Shown: piece after piece, positions 52,768 through 61,013 of the stretch | Numbering within the stretch: the first letter of the stretch is position 1 | How the letters are laid out: every line of letters starts with the position of its first letter | NCBI GenBank assembly: GCA_024235395.1 | Contig: JACKMK010000002.1 | Span: 868,001-932,000 of the forward strand | From: Chromatiaceae bacterium | Lineage (GTDB): Bacteria > Pseudomonadota > Gammaproteobacteria > Chromatiales > Chromatiaceae | Reading direction: 5' to 3' | DNA: 64,000 nucleotides | Program-made: the position numbers and the translations under genes | The notes under the pieces: generated by a model | What the model saw: only the letters and a program-made list of their open reading frames with translations | Told to the model about the DNA's origin: nothing | The model's database searches: none

Positions 52768-53926
52768 GTTCGTCCACCAGGGAATCCGGCAATGGAATAT
52801 CCAGCAGCGGTTTGGCCGGTGCGCCGAGCACGCCCGCCAGCCGAACTACGTCCAGACCCTGGCCGGCCAACGCGTCGTGCAACTTCGGCAGGCTCGACTC
52901 GAGTCGTTGGTGGGTGGCTTCGCGCTCACACCAAAAGGTCGCTGCGACACGTTCGCCCGACAGGGCGACACGACACTGCACGCCGCCGATGGTGTCAAAC
53001 TCGAAAGCCAGATTGACCGCCCACTCGGGCGTGCCGCCGTTCTCGGCGGCTGCCGGGTCGCGTTCGATGCGCATCTTCAGGTCGTCGCTGCGGTCGTGCA
53101 GATGGATCGGCAGTTCGATCTGCCACGCCTGCCGCTGGCCGTCGTCGCTGGGCAGCGCGACGCTCTGGTGCAGCTGAACTCTCGATGCGCTGCCCTCGAC
53201 CAACCGGATCAGCCGACTGATCAGCGAGTCGTCGGTCGGAGCACGTGGTTGGGCACCGCTGGCCGCGGCCTCCGGCGGTGTCGGGGGCGACGGTGCGGGG
53301 CGACCCGCCAGGGGCGGTGACGGCTGGGCCGGTTCCGGGCTGCTTGCAAGCTGTGCGCGTAGCAACCCGGCCATCTGCAGAAGTTGGGTCTTGAGATCTG
53401 TGGTCTGCGGCGTGCGTCCCGAGACGAGGTGGGGTTCGTGAAATATCCCACTGCTGGCGACGGCGTGCCGCAACGTCTCCGGCGTGAGCCGGTCGAGCCG
53501 GACCCCGGATTCCCGCAGCAAGGTGACAAACCGCATGACGGCATCTGTCTGCGCCGGGGTGCGCGCCTGCGCCTGCAACGTCGTCACCGTGTGGCGGACC
53601 TCGGCTGGAGGGATCTGCCTGGCCATTGCCGAGCGCGCGACCTGTTGTTGGGTCTCCAGCGGCGTTGGAGCACGCAGTACGCGGAGTTCGGGCAGCGGCG
53701 GCCCCTTGGTCACCTCGAGACGCAACGTCGTTCCGGGTTCTGCGGTCACCTGGCTGCGTGCCAGTACCTCGGTTCCACCCAGTGCCAGTTTCAGCAGTCC
53801 CGGCTGCGGTTGTGCGAGTATCTTCGCCGGCAGCACCTGGCCGACCTGAAGCTGCTTCAGCAGACTGGGTCGGTCGCGCACCGCCGCGTCTATGAGCGGT
53901 TGCAGAATGTTGGTGATCTTGACCAT
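52760..53926 (-). CDS. FliK-like flagellar hook-length control protein
   Basis: A 388-residue protein with a Pro/Gln/Ala-rich N-terminal two thirds and a C-terminal FliK-type domain (about 250-345, including QIELPIHLHDRSDDLKMRIE and VNLAFEFDTIGGVQCRVAL). FliK proteins measure hook length and trigger the FlhB specificity switch. It overlaps and precedes the FlhB-domain gene, a sensible functional pair. A sigma-54-like promoter lies just upstream. Whether this is the sole FliK, displaced from after fliJ, or a paralogue cannot be told from the window, so no symbol is given. Confidence 0.8.
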   Translation of the reverse strand: MVKITNILQPLIDAAVRDRPSLLKQLQVGQVLPAKILAQPQPGLLKLALGGTEVLARSQVTAEPGTTLRLEVTKGPPLPELRVLRAPTPLETQQQVARSAMARQIPPAEVRHTVTTLQAQARTPAQTDAVMRFVTLLRESGVRLDRLTPETLRHAVASSGIFHEPHLVSGRTPQTTDLKTQLLQMAGLLRAQLASSPEPAQPSPPLAGRPAPSPPTPPEAAASGAQPRAPTDDSLISRLIRLVEGSASRVQLHQSVALPSDDGQRQAWQIELPIHLHDRSDDLKMRIERDPAAAENGGTPEWAVNLAFEFDTIGGVQCRVALSGERVAATFWCEREATHQRLESSLPKLHDALAGQGLDVVRLAGVLGAPAKPLLDIPLPDSLVDERA

Positions 53927-53949
53927 CGACGCCGCGCCTGTCCTTCGTG

Positions 53950-53965
53950 CGCAAGTTATCGGCCA
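53950..53965 (-). promoter_or_regulatory. Candidate sigma-54 promoter for the fliK-like operon
   Basis: On the minus strand the sequence reads TGGCCGA, four bases, TTGCG: the core TGGC and TTGC are both perfect and GG-N10-GC spacing is exact (GG at 53964-53963, GC at 53952-53951). The predicted transcription start is only about 13 bases before the ATG at 53926, which is short, so a leader this compact is the main reservation. Confidence 0.55.
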
Positions 53966-54036
53966 TGCTGCCGATAAATCGAGCGGGAATTCAGTTCGGG
54001 ATTGCAGTCACGGTGGCCGGGAGCAAGGGCAGCGGG

Positions 54037-54753
54037 TTGGATTGGTTCGTCAGACGCGGTTCGCTGGTGCGCGGTCCCTACAGCAGTGCGCGTGTGCGTC
54101 ACCTGGTGCTCGAGGGCAGTCTCGAACTGGCTGACGAGGTGAGCCCCGACAGAACCGACTGGCAGCCCCTCGGCAGGGTTCCCGAGGTCGTGCCGTTGCA
54201 GATGCGTGCCGATGATGTCGATCTCGCGGCGCAACAAAGTGCCGCCCGCGCCAGCGAACGGCGCAGGGCCATTCGCTCTGCGATCGTCGTAGTCGTGCTC
54301 GTCAGCGCCTTGACCGCGGGCGTCATGCTGATCGGCGAGCCACCGCCAAGGGTCGAGCCCGATTGTGCGGCGGCACCTGCGGCGGGTGTGACCCTCGAAG
54401 GGTGTCATCTGTCGGGAGCACGGTTCACCGGGGTGGATCTATCCGGTGCCCGTCTCGCCAATGCGGTGCTGACCGGGGCACACCTGGATCAGGCCAACCT
54501 CGAGCACGCCGATCTGCGTTATGCGGACTTGAGCGCTGCGGATCTGTCGTACGGTCGATTGCATACCGCGACACTCAAGGGCGCCAATCTGCGTCTCGCC
54601 GACCTGACCAATGCCGATCTGTCGTCGGCCGACCTGAGTTTCGCCGACCTGAGCGGTGCGCGCCTGGGCGGGGCAAGGATCGACCGTGCCGATTTCAACG
54701 GTGCGATCTGGACGGATGGCCGTCGCTGCGAATCCGATGCCTGTCCGCCTTGA
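54037..54753 (+). CDS. Membrane protein with GYF_2-like N-terminus and pentapeptide repeats
   Basis: Starting at TTG 54037 gives 238 residues: an N-terminal domain resembling GYF_2/DUF4339 (DWFVRRGSLVRGPYSSARVR, then TDWQPLGRVPEV), a charged linker, one transmembrane helix (about 81-101) and a C-terminal run of pentapeptide repeats of the A(D/N)LxxA type (about 118-225), predicted to form a right-handed quadrilateral beta-helix. The frame is open to GTG 53947, but that extra stretch has low third-position GC and overlaps the divergent promoter, so it is probably non-coding. Topology suggests the beta-helix is periplasmic. Function unknown. It is divergent from the fliK-like gene. Confidence 0.75.
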   Translation: MDWFVRRGSLVRGPYSSARVRHLVLEGSLELADEVSPDRTDWQPLGRVPEVVPLQMRADDVDLAAQQSAARASERRRAIRSAIVVVVLVSALTAGVMLIGEPPPRVEPDCAAAPAAGVTLEGCHLSGARFTGVDLSGARLANAVLTGAHLDQANLEHADLRYADLSAADLSYGRLHTATLKGANLRLADLTNADLSSADLSFADLSGARLGGARIDRADFNGAIWTDGRRCESDACPP

Positions 54754-54762
54754 CCACAGGGC

Positions 54763-54791
54763 TTGAGTCGCTACTGCAACGCGGCTAGACT
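54763..54791 (+). promoter_or_regulatory. Candidate sigma-70 promoter of the small secreted protein gene
   Basis: TTGAGT (54763-54768), 17-base spacer, TAGACT (54786-54791). Each element matches four of six consensus positions, with ideal spacing. The predicted start lies at about 54798, immediately at the hairpin described next. Confidence 0.45.
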
Positions 54792-54797
54792 GCTCAG

Positions 54798-54816
54798 CGA
54801 CACCAGGACGGTGTCG
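54798..54816 (+). promoter_or_regulatory. 5' leader hairpin of the small secreted protein gene
   Basis: CGACACC (54798-54804), loop AGGAC, GGTGTCG (54810-54816), a perfect seven-base stem at or very near the predicted 5' end of the message, 24 bases before the ATG. A 5'-terminal stem of this kind can protect mRNA from decay. Confidence 0.45.
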
Positions 54817-54840
54817 CGAACGTTCAAAGGAGAGAACGAT

Positions 54841-55107
54841 ATGCCTACCTTCACGATTTCCCGTTTCTGCATCTCGGCGCTGCTGGCCGCCGCCGGCCTT
54901 GCGATGTCTGTGACCCACGCATCGGCTGCCAGCCAGTGCAAAGGTATGCTGGAGAACGCCTGCCTGGCCGATGGCGACTGCACCTGGGTGACATCGTATA
55001 CCCGCAAAGATGGGCGCACCGTGTCCAGCCACTGCAAGCTGAAGTCGGGACGAAAGGGCGAACAGAGGGCAAGCGCCGCCTCGCCGAAACTCAGCAGTTC
55101 GCGCTGA
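54841..55107 (+). CDS. Small secreted cysteine-containing protein
   Basis: An 88-residue protein of unknown function. ATG 54841 has AAAGGAG about nine bases upstream, a strong site. Residues 1-29 form a signal peptide (hydrophobic ISALLAAAGLAMSV, cleavage near THASA). The mature part of about 59 residues has four cysteines (33, 41, 47 and 65, spacing C-x7-C-x5-C-x17-C), enough for two disulfides, then a basic Lys/Arg/Ser-rich tail. The gene is a complete single transcription unit: promoter at 54763, leader hairpin, strong ribosome site and an efficient terminator at 55135, which suggests high expression. Confidence 0.78.
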   Translation: MPTFTISRFCISALLAAAGLAMSVTHASAASQCKGMLENACLADGDCTWVTSYTRKDGRTVSSHCKLKSGRKGEQRASAASPKLSSSR

Positions 55108-55134
55108 CGGAACGCGGTATCGAAACGTAACCGG

Positions 55135-55161
55135 CACCCGCCGCAAGGCGGGTGTTTTTTT
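55135..55161 (+). terminator. Rho-independent terminator
   Basis: CACCCGCC (55135-55142), GCAA tetraloop, GGCGGGTG (55147-55154), then seven T. This is a textbook terminator 28 bases after the small secreted protein gene and before the antiporter. Confidence 0.93.
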
Positions 55162-55214
55162 GTCGATGGCTAATTGCTATCGTGCCTGAATCTTTTTCGG
55201 GACGTGGATGGGCG

Positions 55215-56384
55215 ATGCAGCAGGATTCAATCGTCTTCACGATATTTCTGGTATTCACCGGTGCGGCATTCTTCGCAACCGCGGCGTTGTACGCGCGGCA
55301 GTCGCTGCTGGTGGCCTACATCGTCCTCGGTGCGCTGCTGGGGCCATCGGCACTCGGCCTGGTGGGCGATCCCGAACTGATTCGCAACATCTCCGAATTC
55401 GGCATCATGTTTCTGCTGTTCCTGCTCGGCCTGAATCTTCAGCCGCAGGAACTCTGGCGCATGGTCAGCAAGACGACCCAGGTCACCTTGCTCAGTTCCC
55501 TGGTTTTCTTTGTCGTTGGATTTCTGATCTCGATTGCGTTCGGCTTCACGGTGACCGAAGCGCTGCTGGTCGGCGCCGCGGCTACGTTCTCGAGCACCAT
55601 TGTCGGCCTGAAACTGTTGCCGACGACGATACTGCATCACCAGCGTACCGGTGAGGTCATCATCAGTATCCTGCTGCTTCAGGACCTGTTGGCAATCGTG
55701 CTGTTGCTGGTGGTGCAGGGCGCATCGCACGGCAGCATGCCGGTGGCACACGTCGCGAAGCTGTTGGTCGCACTGCCGGCGCTGATCGGTTTTGCCTGGG
55801 TCTTCGAACGCTATGTGCTGATCGGCCTGATCCGCAAGTTCGACAAGATCCAGGAGTACATCTTTCTGATGGCGATCGGTTGGTGTCTCGGCATGGCCGA
55901 GCTCGCCGCATGGCTGGGTCTCTCCACAGAGATCGGCGCCTTCATCGCCGGCGTTGTGCTTGCCGCCAGCCCGATCGCACTGTTCATCGCCGAGAGCCTC
56001 AAGCCGATTCGCGATTTCTTCCTGGTGCTGTTCTTCTTTTCGCTTGGGGCCGGTTTCGACATCGACGTGCTCGGCGAGGTGCTGTTGCCGGCGGTGGTGC
56101 TGGCCGCGTCGATGATGGTACTCAAGCCACCGGTGTTCCGCCGGCTGCTGATGGGGATCGGCGAGTCGGAAAAGCGGTCCCACGAGGTGGGATATCGGCT
56201 GGGGCAGATGAGCGAGTTTTCGCTGCTGGTCGCGGTCCTGGCGGTTGAACACGAGGTCATCGGCGACCGTGCTTCGTTCCTGATCCAGTTGTCCACCCTG
56301 GTGACCTTTCTGGTTTCCTCCTACCTCGTCGTTTTGCGTTTTCCGACACCGATCGCGGTCAGCGATGCGCTACGACGCGACTGA
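55215..56384 (+). CDS. Kef-type cation:proton antiporter (CPA2 family) without regulatory domain
   Basis: An inner-membrane antiporter of the Na+/H+ exchanger superfamily. From ATG 55215 it has 389 residues with about 11-12 transmembrane helices (first FTIFLVFTGAAFFATAALYA). Family segments include GYILLGPSALGL-like ALLGPSALGLVGDPE, FLLFLLGLNLQPQELWRM, AATFSSTIVGLKLL and the lone-aspartate helix SILLLQDLLAIVLL. Unlike KefB/KefC it stops after the membrane domain: there is no C-terminal TrkA-N/RCK part, so it is not directly gated by glutathione adducts or NAD. Ion specificity is unknown. A frame extending upstream crosses the terminator and is not used. Confidence 0.87.
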   Translation: MQQDSIVFTIFLVFTGAAFFATAALYARQSLLVAYIVLGALLGPSALGLVGDPELIRNISEFGIMFLLFLLGLNLQPQELWRMVSKTTQVTLLSSLVFFVVGFLISIAFGFTVTEALLVGAAATFSSTIVGLKLLPTTILHHQRTGEVIISILLLQDLLAIVLLLVVQGASHGSMPVAHVAKLLVALPALIGFAWVFERYVLIGLIRKFDKIQEYIFLMAIGWCLGMAELAAWLGLSTEIGAFIAGVVLAASPIALFIAESLKPIRDFFLVLFFFSLGAGFDIDVLGEVLLPAVVLAASMMVLKPPVFRRLLMGIGESEKRSHEVGYRLGQMSEFSLLVAVLAVEHEVIGDRASFLIQLSTLVTFLVSSYLVVLRFPTPIAVSDALRRD

Positions 56385-56450
56385 GCGCGATGTAATGTGA
56401 TTTTAATGTTGGCGTCCTATGCTCGGACCAGTAACAAAGGAAATACGAGC

Positions 56451-56648
56451 ATGCATGCACAATCACCCGCGTTTTCGCCGCGGCTCACTCCCGCTGTCAC
56501 GCGGCGTCTCGAGGAAGAGATTGCGGTCCTTGAAAAGCGCCTGCGGCAGATCGGCCCGGACGGCGACTGTGGCTACGAAAAGGCCCTGATCCGCTTTTTC
56601 GAGCAGCAGCTGGGGATGCGCCGCAGCCTGCTGCAATCCGCCGATTAG
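56451..56648 (+). CDS. Small conserved-looking helical protein of unknown function
   Basis: A 65-residue soluble protein. ATG 56451 is preceded by AAAGGAAA about eight bases upstream. Residues about 13-35 (TPAVTRRLEEEIAVLEKRLRQIG) and 41-62 form two charged amphipathic helices joined by a GPDGDCGY turn, a likely helical hairpin. There is one cysteine (C40) and no signal peptide. The gene is separated from the antiporter by an AT-richer 66-base gap that could hold a promoter. Its stop overlaps the stop of the convergent GGDEF/EAL gene by four bases. No family recognised. Confidence 0.62.
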   Translation: MHAQSPAFSPRLTPAVTRRLEEEIAVLEKRLRQIGPDGDCGYEKALIRFFEQQLGMRRSLLQSAD

Positions 56649-58714
56649 GCGATCGTCTTGGTCGCGTCGGCCGGCAGCCGGTCGCCGCGCGTCTCCGGCT
56701 TTTGTGGCGGGTAGAGGTCCGCACTGAAACGCAGCTCTTCGCGAAACCCGTCAACCGACAGTGGCGGGCGCCCCAGAAAACCCTGGTAACAGGTGCATTC
56801 AGCCTCCCGGAGGAACTGCAGCTGGGCCCGGGATTCCACGCCCTCGGCAACGACTTCCAGGCCTATGTGACGGGCCATCGACAGGATCGCGCGTACTATT
56901 GCCGCATCGTGCGGGTCCGTGGCGACGTCCTGGATGAAGCTGCGGTCGATCTTGATCGTGTCGATCGGCAGCAGGCGCAGATCCGCCAACGAGGAATATC
57001 CGGTACCGAAGTCATCGATCGCGAACCGGATACCCATCTTCTTCAACGCGTTCATCCGTTCCACCGAGTCGCTGGCATCCTTCATCAGCGCGGTCTCGGT
57101 GATCTCGAACTGCAGTCGGCCCGGATCGACGCCGCTGTTGGCCAGCGTATTGGCGACCCGGTCGACGAAATCGGACTGATGGAACTGTTGCTGACTGACG
57201 TTGACAGCGAGGCTGTCGGGCATGTGCAGCGCGGGGTCGGTCTGTATTTCTGACAGCAGGCGGCATGCCTCGCTGAGCACCCAGTCGTCGAGCTTGAGCA
57301 TCAGGCCGCAGTTCTCGATATGCGGCATGAATTCGCTCGGTGCGATCAGTCCGGCCGTGGGATGGTGCCAGCGCAACAGAACTTCGGCGCCGAGGATATG
57401 CCCCCCGCGGATCGCGAAGAACGGTTGCAGATACAGCTGGAACTGTTGCTCGCGAAGCCCGATACGCAGTTCCTCTTCGACCCTCAGACGCGACAGTGCG
57501 GCCTCGTCCATACTGCCTTCGAAGACCTGTGCGCCGTTGCGGCCACTGCCCTTGGCGTGATACATCGCGGTATCCGCGTGCCGCAGCAGTCTGTCGACGT
57601 CGTCTCCGTCATGCGGGAAAGTGACGATACCGATACTCCCGGTCACGTACAGCGCGTGGCCGTGCAGCAGATATTCCTCGCCCAATGTCGAGCGGATCTT
57701 CTGTGCGATCTCGCGAGCCGTCGCGACGGCAACCGCGCGCTCGCGACCCAGGCCCTCGAGCAATACGACGAACTCGTCGCCGCCCAGGCGTGCGACGGTG
57801 TCTTCCTCGCGCAGTGCAGCGCGCAGGCGACGCGACACCTCTTTGAGCAGTTCGTCGCCGATCGCGTGACCCAGGGAGTCGTTGATGCGCTTGAAACGAT
57901 CGAGATCGAGGAACAGCAATGCGCCGCTGAGTCCCGTGCGCCGGTGACGCGCCAGGGCGCGGCTGACGCGATCGGTGAGCAGGCTGCGGTTCGGCAGGTT
58001 GGTCAGCACGTCGTGATAGGCGAGATGTTCGATCCGCTGTGCCGCGTCGTCGCGCTCACGAATGTCGCGCGCGACGCACAACAGCAGGTTTCCGCCTTCG
58101 ACCTCGATGCGCGACAGGGAGACCTCCGTCGGCACCACGCCGCCGTCGGCACCGCGACAGTCGATGCGCAACGACTGGTTACGGCCGGACTGCATCACCT
58201 CGCCGAGTAACCCGCTGAGCCGCGCCGGATCCTCCAGGTGCATGTCGACGAAGCGCAATTCCGGCAGCACGCCGTCCGGTACACCGAACAGCACCTTGGC
58301 GCGGGGATTGCAGTCCAGCAGTCGGCCACCTGTCGGGTCGACGATCAGCACGGCGTCGGCCGATTGCTCGAACACGGCCCGGAACAGCGCCAGGTCGTTG
58401 CGCAGGCGCCGGGCATAGCCGGCCAGGCGGCGCTGCCGGGCGTTCGAAGGACGGCCGGCCAAAGCGGCGCCCGCCCCGGCATCGCCCGAAGTCGGCGACT
58501 GTTCCGATAGACCGACGTTGGCGTGCCCGCGGTCCGCGAGTGGGCGCTTTGTCGCAAGCCCCCAGACGAAGGTGGCTGCACTGGCGATCAGTGCCGCGAG
58601 CAGCAAAGGTGTGAACGATATCGACGCGGGCCCTTGGGTAGCCGCGAGCAGCACCAGCTGCACGCCGAACAGTAGGGCGAAACGCGGGACCGCGGGGATC
58701 CGTGGATCAGTCAC
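56645..58714 (-). CDS. PAS-GGDEF-EAL membrane protein
   Basis: A 689-residue c-di-GMP signalling protein with two N-terminal transmembrane helices (about 10-26 and 34-53), a linker, a PAS domain (about 105-220), GGDEF (about 230-395; GGDEF at 311-315, with the inhibitory-site REED five residues before) and EAL (about 405-655; signature EVLLR at 444-448, IDDFGTGYSS, EGVES). All motifs for both synthesis and breakdown of c-di-GMP appear intact. The start is GTG 58714; no better ATG is near. The tail overlaps the small gene at 56451-56648 by four bases. It lacks the large periplasmic sensor of the other GGDEF/EAL protein in this window. Confidence 0.92.
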   Translation of the reverse strand: MTDPRIPAVPRFALLFGVQLVLLAATQGPASISFTPLLLAALIASAATFVWGLATKRPLADRGHANVGLSEQSPTSGDAGAGAALAGRPSNARQRRLAGYARRLRNDLALFRAVFEQSADAVLIVDPTGGRLLDCNPRAKVLFGVPDGVLPELRFVDMHLEDPARLSGLLGEVMQSGRNQSLRIDCRGADGGVVPTEVSLSRIEVEGGNLLLCVARDIRERDDAAQRIEHLAYHDVLTNLPNRSLLTDRVSRALARHRRTGLSGALLFLDLDRFKRINDSLGHAIGDELLKEVSRRLRAALREEDTVARLGGDEFVVLLEGLGRERAVAVATAREIAQKIRSTLGEEYLLHGHALYVTGSIGIVTFPHDGDDVDRLLRHADTAMYHAKGSGRNGAQVFEGSMDEAALSRLRVEEELRIGLREQQFQLYLQPFFAIRGGHILGAEVLLRWHHPTAGLIAPSEFMPHIENCGLMLKLDDWVLSEACRLLSEIQTDPALHMPDSLAVNVSQQQFHQSDFVDRVANTLANSGVDPGRLQFEITETALMKDASDSVERMNALKKMGIRFAIDDFGTGYSSLADLRLLPIDTIKIDRSFIQDVATDPHDAAIVRAILSMARHIGLEVVAEGVESRAQLQFLREAECTCYQGFLGRPPLSVDGFREELRFSADLYPPQKPETRGDRLPADATKTIA

Positions 58715-58910
58715 GGCCGCACGGGACCAGGGACCGGCGGTAGGGGCATGCGATGGTGATGTCCGCCTGCGTCATTGGAAGGCCTCCGGTTTGTGCAGCT
58801 ATCGACCGCCGTGGCGAATGCTTTATGTCCTGCGGTCCGGCCGGCTGGCCGATGCGTGTCGTGCAGGGCATCATGCGGCGTAGCCATCAACACAGCCCCG
58901 GGGTAGAGCG

Positions 58911-59636
58911 ATGTCCAGCGCGCCCGTCGACGGGATCGTGCTCGATCCCATCGCCATTGTCCGTTCGCCGTTCGGCGAAAAGTTCGGCATTCCGCGTCAG
59001 CCGGGACTGGCACCGCACGCGGTTGGCGAGGTGCGGCTGCTCGAACCCTATGCCGATCCGGCGATGTTGCAGGGGCTCGCGAGCTTTTCGCATATCTGGC
59101 TGCTGTTCCAGTTTCACCGCTGTGTCGCGCAGGGGTGGCGGCCGCGGGTTAGGCCGCCGCGCCTGGGTGGGAATACGGAGGTCGGGGTATGGGCCAGCCG
59201 CTCACCGTTCAGACCGAATTTCCTGGGCATGTCGGTCGTGCGCCTGCTCGAGGTGATCCCGACGCCGGCAGCGCGGTTGCGCGTGGCGGGACTGGACCTG
59301 CTGGACGGGACGCCCGTGGTCGATATCAAGCCGTATCTACCGTACGCCGATGCGGTGGCCGGCGCCAGCGCGGGTTACGCGCCGGCTGCACCGCCCGTCG
59401 AGCGCCATGTGGTGTTCCGCGAGCAGGCCGAAAACGATCTCGCCGGGGTCGCCGATCCGGTGTGGCTGCGGGCCCTGATCGTCGAGGTCCTGTCCCTGGA
59501 TCCGCGCCCGGCGTACCGGCACGAAGAGCCGGCCGGACGGATCTATGGCATGTTGCTGGCGGGGTGCGATGTGCGTTGGCAGGTCGACGGCGAGACCGTC
59601 CACGTGATTGCGGTCAGCCGGCGTGCGCCTGCCTGA
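58911..59636 (+). CDS. trmO: tRNA (N6-threonylcarbamoyladenosine(37)-N6)-methyltransferase TrmO
   Basis: Adds a methyl group to t6A37 of certain tRNAs (forms m6t6A) using S-adenosylmethionine. The 241-residue product starts at ATG 58911 and shows the TrmO/YaeB/TsaA beta-barrel pattern: IAIVRSPFGEKFGIPRQPGL, FSHIWLLFQFH, the substrate-binding RSPFRPNFLGMSVVRL and LDGTPVVDIKPYLPYADA. The 196 bases before it, back to the GGDEF/EAL start, hold no gene or clear structure. It converges on the DUF1244 gene with 15 bases between. Confidence 0.94.
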   Translation: MSSAPVDGIVLDPIAIVRSPFGEKFGIPRQPGLAPHAVGEVRLLEPYADPAMLQGLASFSHIWLLFQFHRCVAQGWRPRVRPPRLGGNTEVGVWASRSPFRPNFLGMSVVRLLEVIPTPAARLRVAGLDLLDGTPVVDIKPYLPYADAVAGASAGYAPAAPPVERHVVFREQAENDLAGVADPVWLRALIVEVLSLDPRPAYRHEEPAGRIYGMLLAGCDVRWQVDGETVHVIAVSRRAPA

Positions 59637-59651
59637 CACCATCGCGACCGG

Positions 59652-59957
59652 CTATTCGGTGGTGTCGTCCGGCCCCAGTTGCTTGTAGCGCGCCAGTTGC
59701 TCGGGCGTGGCCTCCGTTTGGTGGCGAGATTTCCACTCTTCGTAGGTCATGCCGTAGATCATCTCGCGGGCGCTCGGTTCGCTGAGTTCCACACCCTGTT
59801 GGGCCGCTGCGTTGGCCATCCAGCGCGACATGCAGTTGCGGCAGAAACCGGCCAGGTTCATGAGGTCGATATTCTGCACGTCGGCACGTTTTTGCAGATG
59901 GCCGACCAGGGTGCGCCACGCGGCGGCCTCGATCTCGGTCTTTTGTTCGGGTGTCAT
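59652..59957 (-). CDS. DUF1244 family protein
   Basis: A 101-residue cytoplasmic protein of the proteobacterial DUF1244 family, function not known. The core NLAGFCRNCMSRWM (with CxxC) and MTYEEWKSRHQ are the family's hallmarks. The start used is ATG 59957; the preceding in-frame GTG at 59960 adds one residue. The CxxC suggests metal or redox chemistry, but this is inference. It lies 52 bases downstream of cnoX on the same strand. Confidence 0.87.
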   Translation of the reverse strand: MTPEQKTEIEAAAWRTLVGHLQKRADVQNIDLMNLAGFCRNCMSRWMANAAAQQGVELSEPSAREMIYGMTYEEWKSRHQTEATPEQLARYKQLGPDDTTE

Positions 59958-60009
59958 CACTTGACTCCGCTGTCAGTCTGTTGGTGAAAAGTAGAGCAAG
60001 CGTCTCCGC

Positions 60010-60870
60010 TCAATGCAGCAGGGCGAACATCTTCGCCCGGTAGCGTGTCACCGCGGGGTCGTCGCCGAGCATGTCGAACAGCTGCAGCAGCGCGAGCCGG
60101 GCCGCGTCGTCGCCGTATTTGCGGTCTTTCTGCATGATCGTCAGGAGGTTGTCGAGCGCGGATTGTGCGTCGCCGGCCATGACCTGGTGGGCCGCCAGCT
60201 GGTAGCGGGCGGCGCTGTCGTCGGGCGTGGCCGCGAGATGTTCGGCGAGCCGCCCGGGCGGGTCCGCTTCGAGCGCGACACGGTCGAAGAACAGCTGTCC
60301 GCGCAACCGCTTGACCTCGTCCTTGGTCTGCTCGTCGACCGGCAACTCGTCGAGCATCCGCTCTGCCGTGTCGACGTCGCCGGCCGCCGCATGTGCCTGC
60401 GCCAGTGCGATCACCACCCGGACGTTGCCCGGATCGGCCGCGCGCGCCTCCTCCAAAAGGCTCAGTGCGCCCGCGGCATCGCCCGCCAGCAAGCGCTGTT
60501 CGGCCTGCGCGACGCTGCCGTCCGAGGCGCGCGGCAGGTACTGATCCAGGAAGGCGCGGATCTGCGGTTCCGGCAGCGCGCCCATGAACTCGTCGACCGG
60601 CTGGCCGTTCTTGAACAGCTTGACGGTCGGGATACTGCGTATGCCGAACTGTGCGGCGATCGCCTGCTGTTCCTCGGTGTTGATCTTGGCCAGGATGAAG
60701 CGGCCCTGAAATTCGTCGACCAGCTTGGCGAGCACCGGCATCAGCATCTTGCACGGCTGGCACCATTCAGCCCAGAAATCGACCAGCACTGGGACCTGGT
60801 GCGAACCCTGGAGCACGATCTGCGCGTAGTTGCTCTCGTCGATTTCAAAGATGAATGGCGATTCGGCCAT
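60010..60870 (-). CDS. cnoX: Thioredoxin-TPR chaperedoxin CnoX (YbbN)
   Basis: CnoX protects client proteins from over-oxidation and passes them to GroEL. The 286-residue product from ATG 60870 has an N-terminal thioredoxin domain (about 1-110) and C-terminal TPR-like repeats (about 120-286). The thioredoxin active site is WCQPC (Cys37 and Cys40), so unlike the E. coli protein, which lacks the first cysteine, it could be a working dithiol. The reading frame extends 41 codons further upstream, but MAESPFIFEID is the normal N-terminus. It is divergent from trxC across a 143-base gap. Confidence 0.92.
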   Translation of the reverse strand: MAESPFIFEIDESNYAQIVLQGSHQVPVLVDFWAEWCQPCKMLMPVLAKLVDEFQGRFILAKINTEEQQAIAAQFGIRSIPTVKLFKNGQPVDEFMGALPEPQIRAFLDQYLPRASDGSVAQAEQRLLAGDAAGALSLLEEARAADPGNVRVVIALAQAHAAAGDVDTAERMLDELPVDEQTKDEVKRLRGQLFFDRVALEADPPGRLAEHLAATPDDSAARYQLAAHQVMAGDAQSALDNLLTIMQKDRKYGDDAARLALLQLFDMLGDDPAVTRYRAKMFALLH

Positions 60871-61013
60871 GCCTGCAATTCTCCCGGTCGGTGCAACGAA
60901 AAACGCAAAATGCGGACAGCCGACGCGATTTGCAACCCCGCAGGCATGCTTGAAAATCGTGCGGACCGACTCCATGTCGATGCCAGTAGGCATTTGGGGC
61001 TTCGGAGTCGACG

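Noticed and set aside
58715..58910. Small gene in the gap before trmO
   Set aside because: Open frames here have no ribosome site or coding-like composition, and continue as shadows of the neighbouring genes.
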